From Amoebophilaceae bacterium (lineage in GTDB: Bacteria; Bacteroidota; Bacteroidia; Cytophagales; Amoebophilaceae): a stretch of 20,558 nucleotides of DNA. Where the stretch lies: assembly GCA_023257955.1 (NCBI GenBank), contig JALRAY010000015.1:1-20558 (forward strand). The letters run 5' to 3'. The notes beneath the pieces were generated by a model. It saw nothing but the letters and a program-made list of their open reading frames with translations. It did not search any database and was not told the DNA's origin. Shown here piece after piece: positions 7,345 through 16,235 of this stretch. Positions within the stretch are counted from its first letter, which is position 1. The number at the start of each line of letters is the position of its first letter. The translations under genes and the position numbers were made by a program.

Positions 7345-9723
7345 ATGGATATCAAAAATACCCCTATCTTAAACGACTACTCCCTCGCCTGCCAAAGCCG
7401 CGAAGCCAGCCTACTCGCCAGAAAAGAAGTCTTTATGGGGAAAGCCAAGTTTGGCATCTTCGGGGACGGAAAAGAAGTAGCCCAGCTGGCGATGGCTAGA
7501 GCTTTTCAACCCGGGGACTTTCGCTCCGGCTACTACCGAGATCAAACCTTTATGCTCGCCATCCAAGAGATGACCCTGCAACAATACTTTGCCCAGCTCT
7601 ATGCACATACCGATATAGACCATGAACCCGCTTCCGGCGGCAGGATGATGAACAGTCACTTTGGTACCCGTATGCTAGATGAGTACGGCAATTGGAAACC
7701 ACTCGCACACCTTCGTAACAGCGCCATAGACCTCTCCCCAACCGCGGCACAAATACCTCATTTGGTAGGCTTAGCCTATGCCTCCAAGTTGTATCGCAAT
7801 AACCCCGATCTCGCTACTTACCCAGACTTCTCAACCAACGGAAATGAAATCGCTTTTGGCACCATAGGCAACGCTTCCACCTCCGAAGGCATGTTCTTCG
7901 AAGCCATCAATGCCGCAGGCGTATTGCAGATACCCATGCTACTCTCCATATGGGATGATGGCTATGGCATCTCCGTACCGCAGCAGTACCATACCACCAA
8001 GCAAAGTATCTCTAAAGCCCTAACCGGATTTCAACGTACAGCTGAGGAGCTAGGCATCGAGATCTATACCGTCAAAGGATGGGACTATCCCGCCTTGTGC
8101 GAAACGTATCAGCAAGCAGCAGACTTATGCAGGAAACAGCATGTGCCTGTGCTGGTGCATGTCACCGAAATGACCCAACCGCAAGGTCACTCCACCTCTG
8201 GCTCCCATGAGCGGTACAAAAGCTCCGAACGATTGACTTGGGAAGCAACCTTCGACTGCAATCAACAAATGCGTGCGTGGATTCTGCAAAATGAGATCGC
8301 TACTGTTCAAGAACTGGATGGGATCGAACAAGCAGCGAAAGCTACTGTCAAAGCGCAGAAAGAAAGTGCCTGGCAAGCCTTTGTGGACGATATCCAAACC
8401 GATCATCAAACAGCCATTCAGCTATTGCAAGAAGTCGTAGATAATCACGCCACGGATGGTCCCCTTCCTGAACTGCTAGCAACTTTAAAATCCACCCTCA
8501 ACCCTACACGCCTCCATGCCATCCAAGCCGTGAAGAAGGCCCTGTACCACTTGCGCAATACGCCCTACATCATCAAGAGCCCTTTGGTGACTTGGTTGCA
8601 GCATCATCAAAAAGAAAATAGCAAACGGTTTAATAGCCATCTACATAGTACCAGTAGTGCTGCTGCTATCTATGTGAAAGCAACGCCTCCTATGCTCACT
8701 GAAGATAGCTTGATCGTAGATGGCAGAGAGGTTGTCCTTGCTTGCTTTGACGCAGCCTTAGCGCGCGAGCCACGGCTATTCTTCTTGGGAGAAGATATCG
8801 GCAGGATAGGAGATGTGAACCAAGGCTTAGCAGGCATGCAAGCCAAGTATGGAGAGTGGCGGGTAACAGATACGGGCATCCGGGAATGCACCATTCTGGG
8901 GCAGGGGATAGGCGCTGCTATGCGTGGCCTACGCCCGATTATAGAAATTCAATACCTGGATTACCTGCTCTATGCCTTGCAGACCATGAGTGATGACTTG
9001 GCAACGTTGCGGTACCGCTCTTGCAATGGGCAACAAGCCCCCCTCATCATCCGCACACGCGGCCATCGCCTAGAAGGCATCTGGCACTCCGGATCCTACA
9101 TCGCAGGTATTATGCACAACATACGCGGAATATACTTGGCCGTACCCCGCAACATGACCCAAGCAGCCGGCTTCTATAACACTTTCCTACAAGCTGATGA
9201 TCCTGCTTTGGTGATAGAATGTCTGAATGCCTATCGGCTCAAAGAAAAGCTTCCTGCGAACATAGGCACGTTCACGGTTCCTATCGGCGTACCAGAAGTC
9301 TTGCGCACAGGCAAGGATGTAACCATCGTCACCTATGGTGCTATGTGCCGTATAGCTATGGAGGCGGCTATGCGCTTAGCAGCGCTAGACATTGATTGCG
9401 AGGTGATAGATGTGCAGACGTTACTGCCTTTTGATACGCATCATATCATTGTAACTTCCCTGAAAAAGACTAACCGACTTGTACTAGCCGATGAAGATGT
9501 GCCAGGGGGCGCCACTGCCTACATGTTGCAACAGATTATGGAAGAACAAGGCGGTTTTAAATATTTAGACCAAGCGCCTATCACCATTACCAGCAAAGCA
9601 CACAGACCTGCCTATGGAGATGATGGTAATTACTTTTCCAAACCCAACGAGGACACCATAGTCGATCAAGTCTATGAGATGATGTCCGCATCCGCACCTG
9701 CGAGGCACCTGCCTTTATGGTAA
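7345..9723 (+). CDS. Fused E1 alpha/beta subunit of 2-oxoacid dehydrogenase
   Basis: The 792-residue protein fuses both halves of a thiamine diphosphate-dependent E1 component. Residues 1 to about 400 are the alpha-type half, including the GxHST-like loop QGHSTSGSHERY (280-291) and the cofactor region GNASTSEG (176-182) to SIWDDGYGISVP (201-212). From about 455 a transketolase-like beta half follows (LFFLGEDIG, TDTGIRE, and EDVPGGATAYML near the C-terminus). Such enzymes pass acyl groups from pyruvate or branched-chain 2-oxoacids to a lipoyl E2. In Bacteroidetes an approximately 800-residue fused E1 of this type is common, and its substrate is not settled by the sequence; pyruvate is plausible because an energy parasite needs acetyl-CoA. 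The gene is clearly more GC-rich than the region to its left. It converges with recO, 17 bases apart. Confidence 0.9.
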   Translation: MDIKNTPILNDYSLACQSREASLLARKEVFMGKAKFGIFGDGKEVAQLAMARAFQPGDFRSGYYRDQTFMLAIQEMTLQQYFAQLYAHTDIDHEPASGGRMMNSHFGTRMLDEYGNWKPLAHLRNSAIDLSPTAAQIPHLVGLAYASKLYRNNPDLATYPDFSTNGNEIAFGTIGNASTSEGMFFEAINAAGVLQIPMLLSIWDDGYGISVPQQYHTTKQSISKALTGFQRTAEELGIEIYTVKGWDYPALCETYQQAADLCRKQHVPVLVHVTEMTQPQGHSTSGSHERYKSSERLTWEATFDCNQQMRAWILQNEIATVQELDGIEQAAKATVKAQKESAWQAFVDDIQTDHQTAIQLLQEVVDNHATDGPLPELLATLKSTLNPTRLHAIQAVKKALYHLRNTPYIIKSPLVTWLQHHQKENSKRFNSHLHSTSSAAAIYVKATPPMLTEDSLIVDGREVVLACFDAALAREPRLFFLGEDIGRIGDVNQGLAGMQAKYGEWRVTDTGIRECTILGQGIGAAMRGLRPIIEIQYLDYLLYALQTMSDDLATLRYRSCNGQQAPLIIRTRGHRLEGIWHSGSYIAGIMHNIRGIYLAVPRNMTQAAGFYNTFLQADDPALVIECLNAYRLKEKLPANIGTFTVPIGVPEVLRTGKDVTIVTYGAMCRIAMEAAMRLAALDIDCEVIDVQTLLPFDTHHIIVTSLKKTNRLVLADEDVPGGATAYMLQQIMEEQGGFKYLDQAPITITSKAHRPAYGDDGNYFSKPNEDTIVDQVYEMMSASAPARHLPLW

Positions 9724-9740
9724 TGCAAGAAGGCAATGAG

Positions 9741-10430
9741 TTACCGATTGAGTTCCTGTAACACGGATAATGACTTGAGGGTATGCAGGTTATCTACATG
9801 CAGTTGCATGTATTTAAGGATACTCATCAGCATGTTGTTGAGAGATGCTTTAGATGGATAGGTTGTGGTAGGGAGGGTAGGATCTAGCAACTGATCTAGA
9901 AAGCTTATTTCTTCGTTGCTGAGGTAATATTTATAGCCTGCGTGTCGCAGTTGTCTGTTGATTTCTATTGCATAGGTGCAGCCAAAACCAAGGTGCCGGC
10001 AGAGGTGTAGCATAAATCGGAGATAAAATGCTTCGTAGTCTTCTTGTAGCTTATTAAAGGCGATGATGGCTTGTAGTAAGCAGTCGAATACGGCTGTGTT
10101 TTGTAACTCGTCATATAGCGCTTTGTTTAATAATTCGGCTAGGAAGGTAACAATAACGACCTTCTTGATATCACATAGCATATCTGTGATAGGGATGTGT
10201 TGCTTAACTTCTACCACCCGTTGCAGGGAAGCATTTTTGCGGTAATACATTTCTAGCTCCAGGGGCACTAACGGTTGAAATAAAGCGTTAGCGTGCTTTG
10301 CCTTCAGCTTCCGCACACCGGGGATGAGAAAGGATTGTTTGCCTAGCTTTTCGGTGAAGATTTTTACAATGATAGAGGTCTCGCTGTACTTCATATGGTG
10401 CAGTACTATCCCTCTGGTAGTATGTAGCAT
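9741..10430 (-). CDS. recO: DNA repair protein RecO
   Basis: RecO helps load RecA on single-stranded DNA in the RecFOR recombinational repair pathway. The product starts MLHTTRGIVLHHMKYSETS, then IVKIFTEKLGKQSFLIPGVR, the typical N-terminal OB-fold of RecO; the C-terminal helical region contains the usual YEAFYLRFMLHLCRHLGF segment at about 145-162. The frame is open further upstream (Met at 10487), but the extra 19 residues are not RecO-like, and the ATG at 10430 puts the conserved motif where it belongs, giving 229 residues, normal for the family. I did not see the zinc-binding cysteine cluster present in some RecO proteins. Confidence 0.9.
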   Translation of the reverse strand: MLHTTRGIVLHHMKYSETSIIVKIFTEKLGKQSFLIPGVRKLKAKHANALFQPLVPLELEMYYRKNASLQRVVEVKQHIPITDMLCDIKKVVIVTFLAELLNKALYDELQNTAVFDCLLQAIIAFNKLQEDYEAFYLRFMLHLCRHLGFGCTYAIEINRQLRHAGYKYYLSNEEISFLDQLLDPTLPTTTYPSKASLNNMLMSILKYMQLHVDNLHTLKSLSVLQELNR

Positions 10431-10618
10431 GGTATCTAAGCTAATATTTGTGTAAGGCTTGTGGAGCACGAGCGTTTTAACGCCCACACATTAGGCCCTA
10501 CCGATTACTTGCAAGGTGATAAGTTGCTGCGTACACAAAGCCATGCATGCGTACATAGATCATGAAAAAGTGCGTAACATCTTCGTCCTTCCGTGCTTTA
10601 CGCTGCGATCCTTTGCCG
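10431..10618. other. Intergenic region between recO and PorE-like gene
   Basis: About 190 bases between the recO start (ATG at 10430) and the stop of the next minus-strand gene. I see no terminator, no clear promoter and no credible small gene here. Confidence 0.5.
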
Positions 10619-12571
10619 TCATGTTTTTGTAATTCTAAATGCCACCCTCCTATTCAGGGCTTGCCCTTCTTTAGCCTCCTCTTTAATCAGCGGCTTAGTT
10701 TTGCCATACCCTTTGTAGGTAAGCCTGCTACTTGCTATACCTGCCTGAATGAGGTAGTCATAAATCGTTTCCGCACGCTTGATAGATAGCACTTGGTTGT
10801 ATTCATCAGAACCAATATGATCTGTGTGCCCTTCCAACTGTATGCGGATCTGTGGATGCTGCTCTAAAAATCGCACCAACCTTGTCAACTCTATGTACGA
10901 CTGCGGCATAAGCTTGTAGTCATCATACGCGAAGTAGATATTTTCTAGAATCTTTAGCTGCGATACGGCGATAGGTTGTAGCCTCACATCTCCAGATGGG
11001 GTAACAGTCGCTTTATCTGCCTGCTGAAATTGAATGTGCTTACTTTCAAAGAGATAACCATCTTTGGTAATGTAAACGAAGTATTCCTTCCCTTCATTAA
11101 TGACAATGGTCGCAAAGCGATCCGAAGCATCTACCTCAAAACGGTGCTGTAAAACATTATGCATGTCATATACTTCTAGGTGTGCGGCTGTAGGTTGTTG
11201 CGTATCAGCATCTACTATGGCTAGTTGCACTACATCACACTTGGGCATGGTTATTAAGTTTTCCGGTACGTCAAACTCATAGATATAACTGTGGTAGTCG
11301 GATGTTTTCTTTTTGCCATCAGCATAGTAACCTTTTTTCCCATCCGGTGTAATGAAGATGGATACTTGATCTTTGTGGTTATTGATGGGATAACCTATGT
11401 TCACAGGTGCCGTCCATGCACCATCGATATAATGGGCATAATAAATATCAAAGCCTCCCATACTCGGCATTCTATTAGAAACAAAGAAGAGTGTTTGCCC
11501 ATTGGGGTGTATAAACGGTGCTTCTTCTCTATATTTTGAATTGATGGTAGGGCCTAAATTGGTTGCAGGTGACCATGTGCCATCTGCTTGCAAAGTGCTT
11601 TGCCAAATATCATGCTTGCCATAGTTGCCTTCCCTTTCTGAAACGAAATAAAGCGTTTTCCCGTTCGCCGCAAGGCTGGGCTGAGATTGCCAACCTTTAG
11701 AGTTGATATGTGGACCTAAATTCTCTGGTTGAGCCCATTCTCCATTCCGCTTGTAACTGATGTAGAGATCACACATGCCATAATTACCTTCTTTGGCACA
11801 AGCTGTAAAAATGAGCGTCTTTTGATCTGCGGAAATGGTACAGGTACCTTCATTGCTGTTGGGTCTATTAATTTTTGGGGAAATAGATCGAGGTGTCGAC
11901 CAGTTACCTAACGCATCTTTTGCACTAACGTATATATCTTCTACATAGCTATTATCCCCTTTAGCCCTAAGTGCCGTAAACAAAATGCTGCATTGATCAA
12001 CCGTTAATATGGGGAAATATTGAGCGATAAATTGATTCATGGGAGATGCTAAACGCTGAGGATGAAATGGAAACGGATGTTCTAGCATCGCCAAAGCAAA
12101 TTGCAAATTCTGTTGTAAGGTTTGTACATCTTTCTGTAATGCTTGAGAAGAGATATTACCTAAGGATAGCGCATGCAATACATCGCTGGATTGTGTATAA
12201 GCGCCGATTCTATAGTATAGCTGTGCTATTTTGTAAACCAACTCTGGTGCTTTGGCAGCAGATAAAGAAGCCTGGGCTAGATCTAAATATTGTTTTGCTG
12301 ACTCAAATGCTTCTCTATCGCTATAGATCGTAGCTAATTGCAAGTACGTTTCTACAAAATGCGTATCCTGCTTACAAGCTTGTTCTAATAATTCGATAGC
12401 ATGAGTATATTTTTTTTGCACATAACTATGCATAGCCTCTTCATAGAGCTGAATAGCTTTGGCATTAATGGTACTATATGGGGTAGTAAATGAGGTAAGT
12501 ACTGTAGACAAACAACCTATGCCTACCAAAAACCATACACGGCGCTTAAGAGGAGTAAGAAAGAACTTCAT
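10619..12571 (-). CDS. PorE-like OmpA-family protein with TPR and PD40 propeller
   Basis: The 650-residue protein has an N-terminal signal sequence (basic start, hydrophobic core at about 12-30), TPR-like helices at about 38-130, a PD40/WD40-like beta-propeller at about 175-440 with repeated units of the type DGKTLYFVSxRxGxxGxxDIW, a short carboxypeptidase-regulatory-like or Ig-like domain at about 445-525, and a C-terminal OmpA peptidoglycan-binding domain at about 540-650 (IYFAYDDYKL, LEGHTDHIGSDEYN, LSIKRAETI, NRRVAFRI). This order matches PorE of the type IX secretion/gliding machinery and its many Bacteroidetes relatives. Role inferred: periplasmic, tethering an outer-membrane complex to peptidoglycan. 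No other gliding or type IX genes are present in the window, so the exact role is open. No lipobox Cys is obvious at the expected place, though Cys19 in VGIGC could serve. Confidence 0.88.
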   Translation of the reverse strand: MKFFLTPLKRRVWFLVGIGCLSTVLTSFTTPYSTINAKAIQLYEEAMHSYVQKKYTHAIELLEQACKQDTHFVETYLQLATIYSDREAFESAKQYLDLAQASLSAAKAPELVYKIAQLYYRIGAYTQSSDVLHALSLGNISSQALQKDVQTLQQNLQFALAMLEHPFPFHPQRLASPMNQFIAQYFPILTVDQCSILFTALRAKGDNSYVEDIYVSAKDALGNWSTPRSISPKINRPNSNEGTCTISADQKTLIFTACAKEGNYGMCDLYISYKRNGEWAQPENLGPHINSKGWQSQPSLAANGKTLYFVSEREGNYGKHDIWQSTLQADGTWSPATNLGPTINSKYREEAPFIHPNGQTLFFVSNRMPSMGGFDIYYAHYIDGAWTAPVNIGYPINNHKDQVSIFITPDGKKGYYADGKKKTSDYHSYIYEFDVPENLITMPKCDVVQLAIVDADTQQPTAAHLEVYDMHNVLQHRFEVDASDRFATIVINEGKEYFVYITKDGYLFESKHIQFQQADKATVTPSGDVRLQPIAVSQLKILENIYFAYDDYKLMPQSYIELTRLVRFLEQHPQIRIQLEGHTDHIGSDEYNQVLSIKRAETIYDYLIQAGIASSRLTYKGYGKTKPLIKEEAKEGQALNRRVAFRITKT

Positions 12572-12624
12572 TGAGATATGTGTTGCTGTATTTTTGCGTA
12601 AGTGTCCAGGGTTGCATGCGCAGA

Positions 12625-12639
12625 TAACTAAATTAGTTA
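12625..12639. repeat. Palindrome in divergent intergenic region
   Basis: TAACTAA (12625-12631) and TTAGTTA (12633-12639) form a perfect inverted repeat around a single A. It lies 53 bases upstream of the PorE-like gene (minus) and 118 bases upstream of the plus-strand gene. An operator-like site for one of the divergent genes is possible; nothing more can be said. Confidence 0.3.
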
Positions 12640-12676
12640 GAAGGATAGCGCCTGGAAAAGCTATTCTTCATAGTTA

Positions 12677-12708
12677 TTTGCACGAAATAGCAAAAGTCAC
12701 TAGCTTTG
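12677..12708 (+). promoter_or_regulatory. Bacteroidetes-type promoter for the gene at 12757
   Basis: TTTG (12677-12680) is followed after 20 bases by TAGCTTTG (12701-12708), a full match to the TTTG...TAnnTTTG consensus. Transcription would start near 12715, about 40 bases before the ATG at 12757. An inverted repeat overlaps the -7 box. Confidence 0.55.
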
Positions 12709-12713
12709 TGACT
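12695..12713. promoter_or_regulatory. Inverted repeat over the -7 box, possible operator
   Basis: AGTCAC (12695-12700) and GTGACT (12708-12713) are perfect 6-base inverted arms around 7 bases that hold most of the TAGCTTTG -7 element. A protein bound here would block the promoter, so an operator is a reasonable inference; the regulator is unknown. Confidence 0.3.
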
Positions 12714-12756
12714 ATTAAAAATCAACCATAACGAAATAACAAAATAGTAATCAAAC

Positions 12757-13563
12757 ATGCGTACAAATTCTCTCAAATGCCTATTGGGCCACCTCCTTAT
12801 CCTTATTCCCTTCTTATTACTTACCCCTCACTTAACCTTTGCATATTCCCCTGAAGCTAGTGGCTTAGATCCTAAAGTAGAACAAATAAATCCAGATGCA
12901 TTCGATCTTATGGAAGATTGGGAGCCTGAGATATTAGACAATTATCTTTCTTTAGGCATCAATTGGGGCTTCGCTTCTTGGATAAAAGCACCAGACAATA
13001 TGAACTTGCTCTTTTGGAAATCACGTACCTTCGGTGGCAATCTGTATTACAACATCCCCATTAAGACCTCCCATTTTCTACTCCGTTGCGGGATTAGCCT
13101 TGCCCACGCAAAGTACTCATCCAAGCAATTGAATACCATTGTTAGAAAAAACAAAACCTTTGAGACGACTATCATCAAACCTGCCTCCACGGCACTAGCT
13201 AAAAGAGCAGAAGTGAAAGAAGCATATTGTTCTATCTTGTCCACAGATTTCATAGCAGAATTTGGCTTCACGAGTAATAAAGAAGAAGCTAATGAAGGAT
13301 TCTTTGTGACGGTAGGTTGTAACCTAGGCATGCACCTTGCGCCCGCCAACACAATTGATTATCAAGAAGACAAAGAATCTAAGACAAGAATTATAGAAGA
13401 AAGATTTAATATAGCAAGACTGCGTTATGGTTTATTAGCAAGGATAGGGTGGGGCAGATTTGGCGCTTTCTATCATCAAATACTATCGCCTTTGTTCAAT
13501 GAAAAAGGGCCTGATCAATCCATGCGTCCTTTTAGTTTCGGCATTAGTATCGACCTATTATAA
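12757..13563 (+). CDS. Secreted protein, probable outer-membrane beta-barrel
   Basis: The 268-residue product has a clear Sec signal peptide: basic start, long hydrophobic core LLGHLLILIPFLLL (about 9-22), and likely cleavage after LTFA (about residue 29). The mature protein alternates hydrophobic and polar residues in segments such as FGGNLYYNIPI, HFLLRCGISLAHAKY, ARLRYGLLARIGWGRFGAFY and the C-terminal FSFGISIDLL, which fits outer-membrane strands and a barrel end. I do not recognise a specific family; small porin-like or PorT-like proteins of Bacteroidetes look similar. It has its own promoter (12677-12708) and is divergent from the PorE-like gene, which also acts at the envelope. Confidence 0.8.
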   Translation: MRTNSLKCLLGHLLILIPFLLLTPHLTFAYSPEASGLDPKVEQINPDAFDLMEDWEPEILDNYLSLGINWGFASWIKAPDNMNLLFWKSRTFGGNLYYNIPIKTSHFLLRCGISLAHAKYSSKQLNTIVRKNKTFETTIIKPASTALAKRAEVKEAYCSILSTDFIAEFGFTSNKEEANEGFFVTVGCNLGMHLAPANTIDYQEDKESKTRIIEERFNIARLRYGLLARIGWGRFGAFYHQILSPLFNEKGPDQSMRPFSFGISIDLL

Positions 13564-13871
13564 TCCCCTTAAGCACGCCCAATAGTTAAAAAGCATGGAA
13601 TATGAGCCAAAATGGGGATGCAAGCAACGTATAGCTTCGCAGCCTCATACTTCCTTCCCCGAAAAGAAGCGGTAAGCGCTTGTCACTTGTTGCGCCATAA
13701 TTAAGCATAACCATTCCCTCTACCCTTTCCTTCCTTTACTGGCATACATCTGCCCTACCTGCTTAATCCCTATCCCCCATCACCAACGCCAAATATTCCC
13801 GAAAACACATATTGCCAGCAACTCGCTTTGTTGATCAAGCAACCATACCTAATACTTTTAATATCCCTACC
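13564..13871. other. Intergenic region upstream of recJ
   Basis: About 308 bases without a convincing gene. It is C-rich in its second half (runs of CCT/CCC). A TTG at 13812 is in frame with recJ but is not needed. I see no terminator for the upstream gene and no full promoter match. Confidence 0.4.
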
Positions 13872-15569
13872 ATGAACAAAAGATGGATGTTATCCCCTAG
13901 CCCTCCTACCCCCGTCATTAACACCTTAATGCAATCCCTTGGGATAGCAAGACCGATAGCTTCTTTACTGGCACAAAAAGGCATTGCAAGCTTTGAAGAG
14001 GCGAAAAGTTACTTTAGACCTGCATTAAGTGAATTACATGATCCTTTTTTAATGAAGGGAATGGATAAAGCCATCACCCGCTTACTAACTGCGATAAGCA
14101 AGCAAGAAAACATCTTGTTATATGGAGACTATGATGTTGATGGCACTACAGCGGTAGCACTCGTATACAGGTTACTACGCCAATATTATCCCAACATACA
14201 ATTTTATATTCCGGATAGACATGAAGAAGGTTATGGTTTTTCTAGCAAAGCCGTAGACTGGGTGCGAGAAGCCGCTATCTCATTAATCATTACACTGGAT
14301 TGTGGCATCAAGGATATCCTTAACATTCAACATGCGCAAGAAATTGGTATAGATGTAATTGTCTGCGACCATCATGAACCTGGTCAGGAGTTACATCCGG
14401 CTTATGCCGTCCTGGATCCCAAGCAAAAAGACTGTCCCTACCCTTTTAAAGAACTCTCTGGATGTGGTGTAGGCTTTAAGTTGTTACAAGCCTTTCTACT
14501 TCGGAAAGCGATGAATTTAGATGTTTTATACGAGCACTTAGATCTAGTAGCCATTAGCATTGCCTGCGACTTAGTCCCCCTCGTAGGAGAAAATAGAATC
14601 TTAGCCTATCATGGTCTGCAGCAATTGAATACTAAGCCATCTCCCGGCATAGCGGCTATGATACAAGTAGCTAAGTTACCTACCCCCATGAGTATCTCTG
14701 ATGTGGTATTTGGTATAGGCCCTAGATTTAACGCTGCTGGCAGAATCAGCCATGCACAATTAACCGTGCAGTTGCTGCTAGCAGATAACATAGTCCAAGC
14801 ACGGCCTTTAGCCCACAAGCTTGAAGCACAGAATGTGAGTAGAAAAGAAATAGATAGTATCATCACCCAAGAAGCTATTCAGCTAATGGAGACACATAGT
14901 GATCGCTTCCCTTCTACCACCGTGCTCTTTAAAGAAGACTGGCATAAAGGAGTAATAGGCATCGTCGCCTCTAGGTGTATAGAGCATTGCTATCGCCCTA
15001 CGATTATTTTAACCGCTGCTGACGACAAAGCAACAGGCTCTGCAAGATCTGTCGCTGGATATAATATTTATGAAGCTATTACTGCGTGCGCTGATTTGTT
15101 GGATAGATATGGAGGGCATGCCTTTGCCGCAGGCCTAACACTCCCTATAGAAAATATACCCGCCTTTCAAGCACGTTTCGAAAACATAGTAGCAAAGACT
15201 ATCTCACCAGACATGCTAATCCCTATTCAGCATGTGGACTTATGGATGCCTATTGAAAAATTGGATGATAAGTTTTTTAACATCTTGCAACAAATGGAAC
15301 CCTTTGGAAATGGTAATATGAAACCCGTGTTCATCAGCGAGGTATGCGTAGATAGGCTTCATATCATCAAAGAACAACACCTCAAACTCATCATTAAGAA
15401 CCTGCGTACAGGGCACGAGATAGAAGCCATTGGCTTTGGATTGACTAAAGCTATTGCTGGCTTACAGCATGGCAAGTATTATCTAATAGCCTACACGATA
15501 GAGCCTAATAATTATTATGGAGAAGCAGGGAGGTGGCAGTTGAATGTAAAAGGTATACACGGGGTGTAA
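13872..15569 (+). CDS. recJ: Single-stranded-DNA-specific exonuclease RecJ
   Basis: RecJ degrades single-stranded DNA 5' to 3' in recombination and mismatch or base-excision repair. The DHH phosphoesterase core is present: GDYDVDGTT at about 85-93 of the chosen start, LDCGIKD at about 142-148, VCDHHEP at about 164-170, the hinge PRFNAAGRISHA near 280, and the DHHA1 segment GGHAFAAGL at about 410, followed by a C-terminal OB-fold. The chosen ATG gives MNKRWMLSPSPPTPV, the usual N-terminus of Bacteroidetes RecJ, and 565 residues, a normal length; the frame also contains an upstream TTG at 13812 that would add 20 unlikely residues. All metal-binding aspartates and histidines I can place are intact. 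With recO, this window carries two parts of the RecF-type repair route. Confidence 0.93.
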   Translation: MNKRWMLSPSPPTPVINTLMQSLGIARPIASLLAQKGIASFEEAKSYFRPALSELHDPFLMKGMDKAITRLLTAISKQENILLYGDYDVDGTTAVALVYRLLRQYYPNIQFYIPDRHEEGYGFSSKAVDWVREAAISLIITLDCGIKDILNIQHAQEIGIDVIVCDHHEPGQELHPAYAVLDPKQKDCPYPFKELSGCGVGFKLLQAFLLRKAMNLDVLYEHLDLVAISIACDLVPLVGENRILAYHGLQQLNTKPSPGIAAMIQVAKLPTPMSISDVVFGIGPRFNAAGRISHAQLTVQLLLADNIVQARPLAHKLEAQNVSRKEIDSIITQEAIQLMETHSDRFPSTTVLFKEDWHKGVIGIVASRCIEHCYRPTIILTAADDKATGSARSVAGYNIYEAITACADLLDRYGGHAFAAGLTLPIENIPAFQARFENIVAKTISPDMLIPIQHVDLWMPIEKLDDKFFNILQQMEPFGNGNMKPVFISEVCVDRLHIIKEQHLKLIIKNLRTGHEIEAIGFGLTKAIAGLQHGKYYLIAYTIEPNNYYGEAGRWQLNVKGIHGV

Positions 15570-15909
15570 CGCATATACGTCTACAGCAAGCTACTATACT
15601 CCTTTGTTTTATTTAACGGTTACCCAACATCGCCCTGCTTTGTGACAACGTAGAGATATTATTTCCTGCTGGGGTAGGTAGCATATGTCAAACTGTCATT
15701 CATGGTCTCAAGTTATGCATACGTCTAATGAATAATAATAGCGACAAGCATACGCAATACAGTTTAGCACCCATTTATTTTGGATTAATGCGAGACTATG
15801 TGCTGGTAATATGATGTGCACTGATCCGAGTTTGGCACACAATATGTAAAATTAACTAGCATACCAATTCAGGAATATTTTAATAACAACATAATAAAAA
15901 ATTGAACGT
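15570..15909. other. Intergenic region upstream of groES
   Basis: About 340 bases without a gene. It must hold the groESL promoter, but I found neither a CIRCE element nor a full TAnnTTTG box. The nearest candidates are TATTTTGG at 15777-15784 and TTTG at 15831-15834 followed by poorly matching sequence. The last 60 bases before groES are very AT-rich. Confidence 0.4.
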
Positions 15910-16188
15910 ATGAGTAAAGTAAACATTAAACCCTTGGCTGATAGAGTTCTGGTAGAACCTGCAGCCGCAGAAACAAAAACCGCTGGAGGGATTATTATAC
16001 CAGATACAGCTAAAGAAAAACCGCAAAAAGGCACCGTAGTTGCCGTAGGTCCTGGTAAAAAAGACGAACCATTAACAGTAAAAGAGGGAGACCAAATTTT
16101 ATATGGCAAGTATGGAGGGACCGAAATTACGATAGAAGGCAAGGATTACTTGATGATGCGAGAATCCGATATTTATGCTATTCTATAA
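15910..16188 (+). CDS. groES: Co-chaperonin GroES
   Basis: GroES is the heptameric lid of the GroEL folding chamber. The 92-residue protein has IKPLADRVLVEP at 5-16, the mobile loop ETKTAGGIIIPD at about 21-32, GTVVAVGPG at about 41-49, and GDQILYGKYGGTEI, with the normal C-terminus ESDIYAIL. Length and start are typical. It is 47 bases upstream of groEL and surely cotranscribed with it. High chaperonin expression is usual in intracellular symbionts, where it buffers mutated proteins. Confidence 0.97.
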   Translation: MSKVNIKPLADRVLVEPAAAETKTAGGIIIPDTAKEKPQKGTVVAVGPGKKDEPLTVKEGDQILYGKYGGTEITIEGKDYLMMRESDIYAIL

Positions 16189-16235
16189 GCTTGTGAAATT
16201 ATTTTACTAACCAATTATCATAACAGAAGAAAAAT

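Noticed and set aside
7411..7750. Minus-strand open frames inside the E1 dehydrogenase gene
   Set aside because: They are antisense to a clearly conserved coding region and show no family features; the GC-rich composition keeps such frames open by chance.
10431..10487. Extended start of recO at 10487
   Set aside because: RecO proteins begin close to the TRGIVL motif, which fits the ATG at 10430.
12589..12596. TATTTTTG as a plus-strand -7 box near the PorE-like gene
   Set aside because: The nearest TTG is only 15 bases upstream, and the better promoter for the downstream gene is at 12677-12708.
13812..13871. Extended start of recJ at the TTG at 13812
   Set aside because: The ATG at 13872 gives the usual RecJ N-terminus (MNKRW) and a normal length; the extra 20 residues look random.
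15766..15804. AGCAC...GTGCT arms upstream of groES, considered as a CIRCE heat-shock operator
   Set aside because: CIRCE has 9-base arms TTAGCACTC/GAGTGCTAA with a 9-base spacer; here only 5 bases match and the spacer is 29 bases.
15831..15864. TTTG followed by TAGCATAC as the groES promoter
   Set aside because: The spacer is 22 bases and the second half of the -7 box (ATAC) does not match TTTG.
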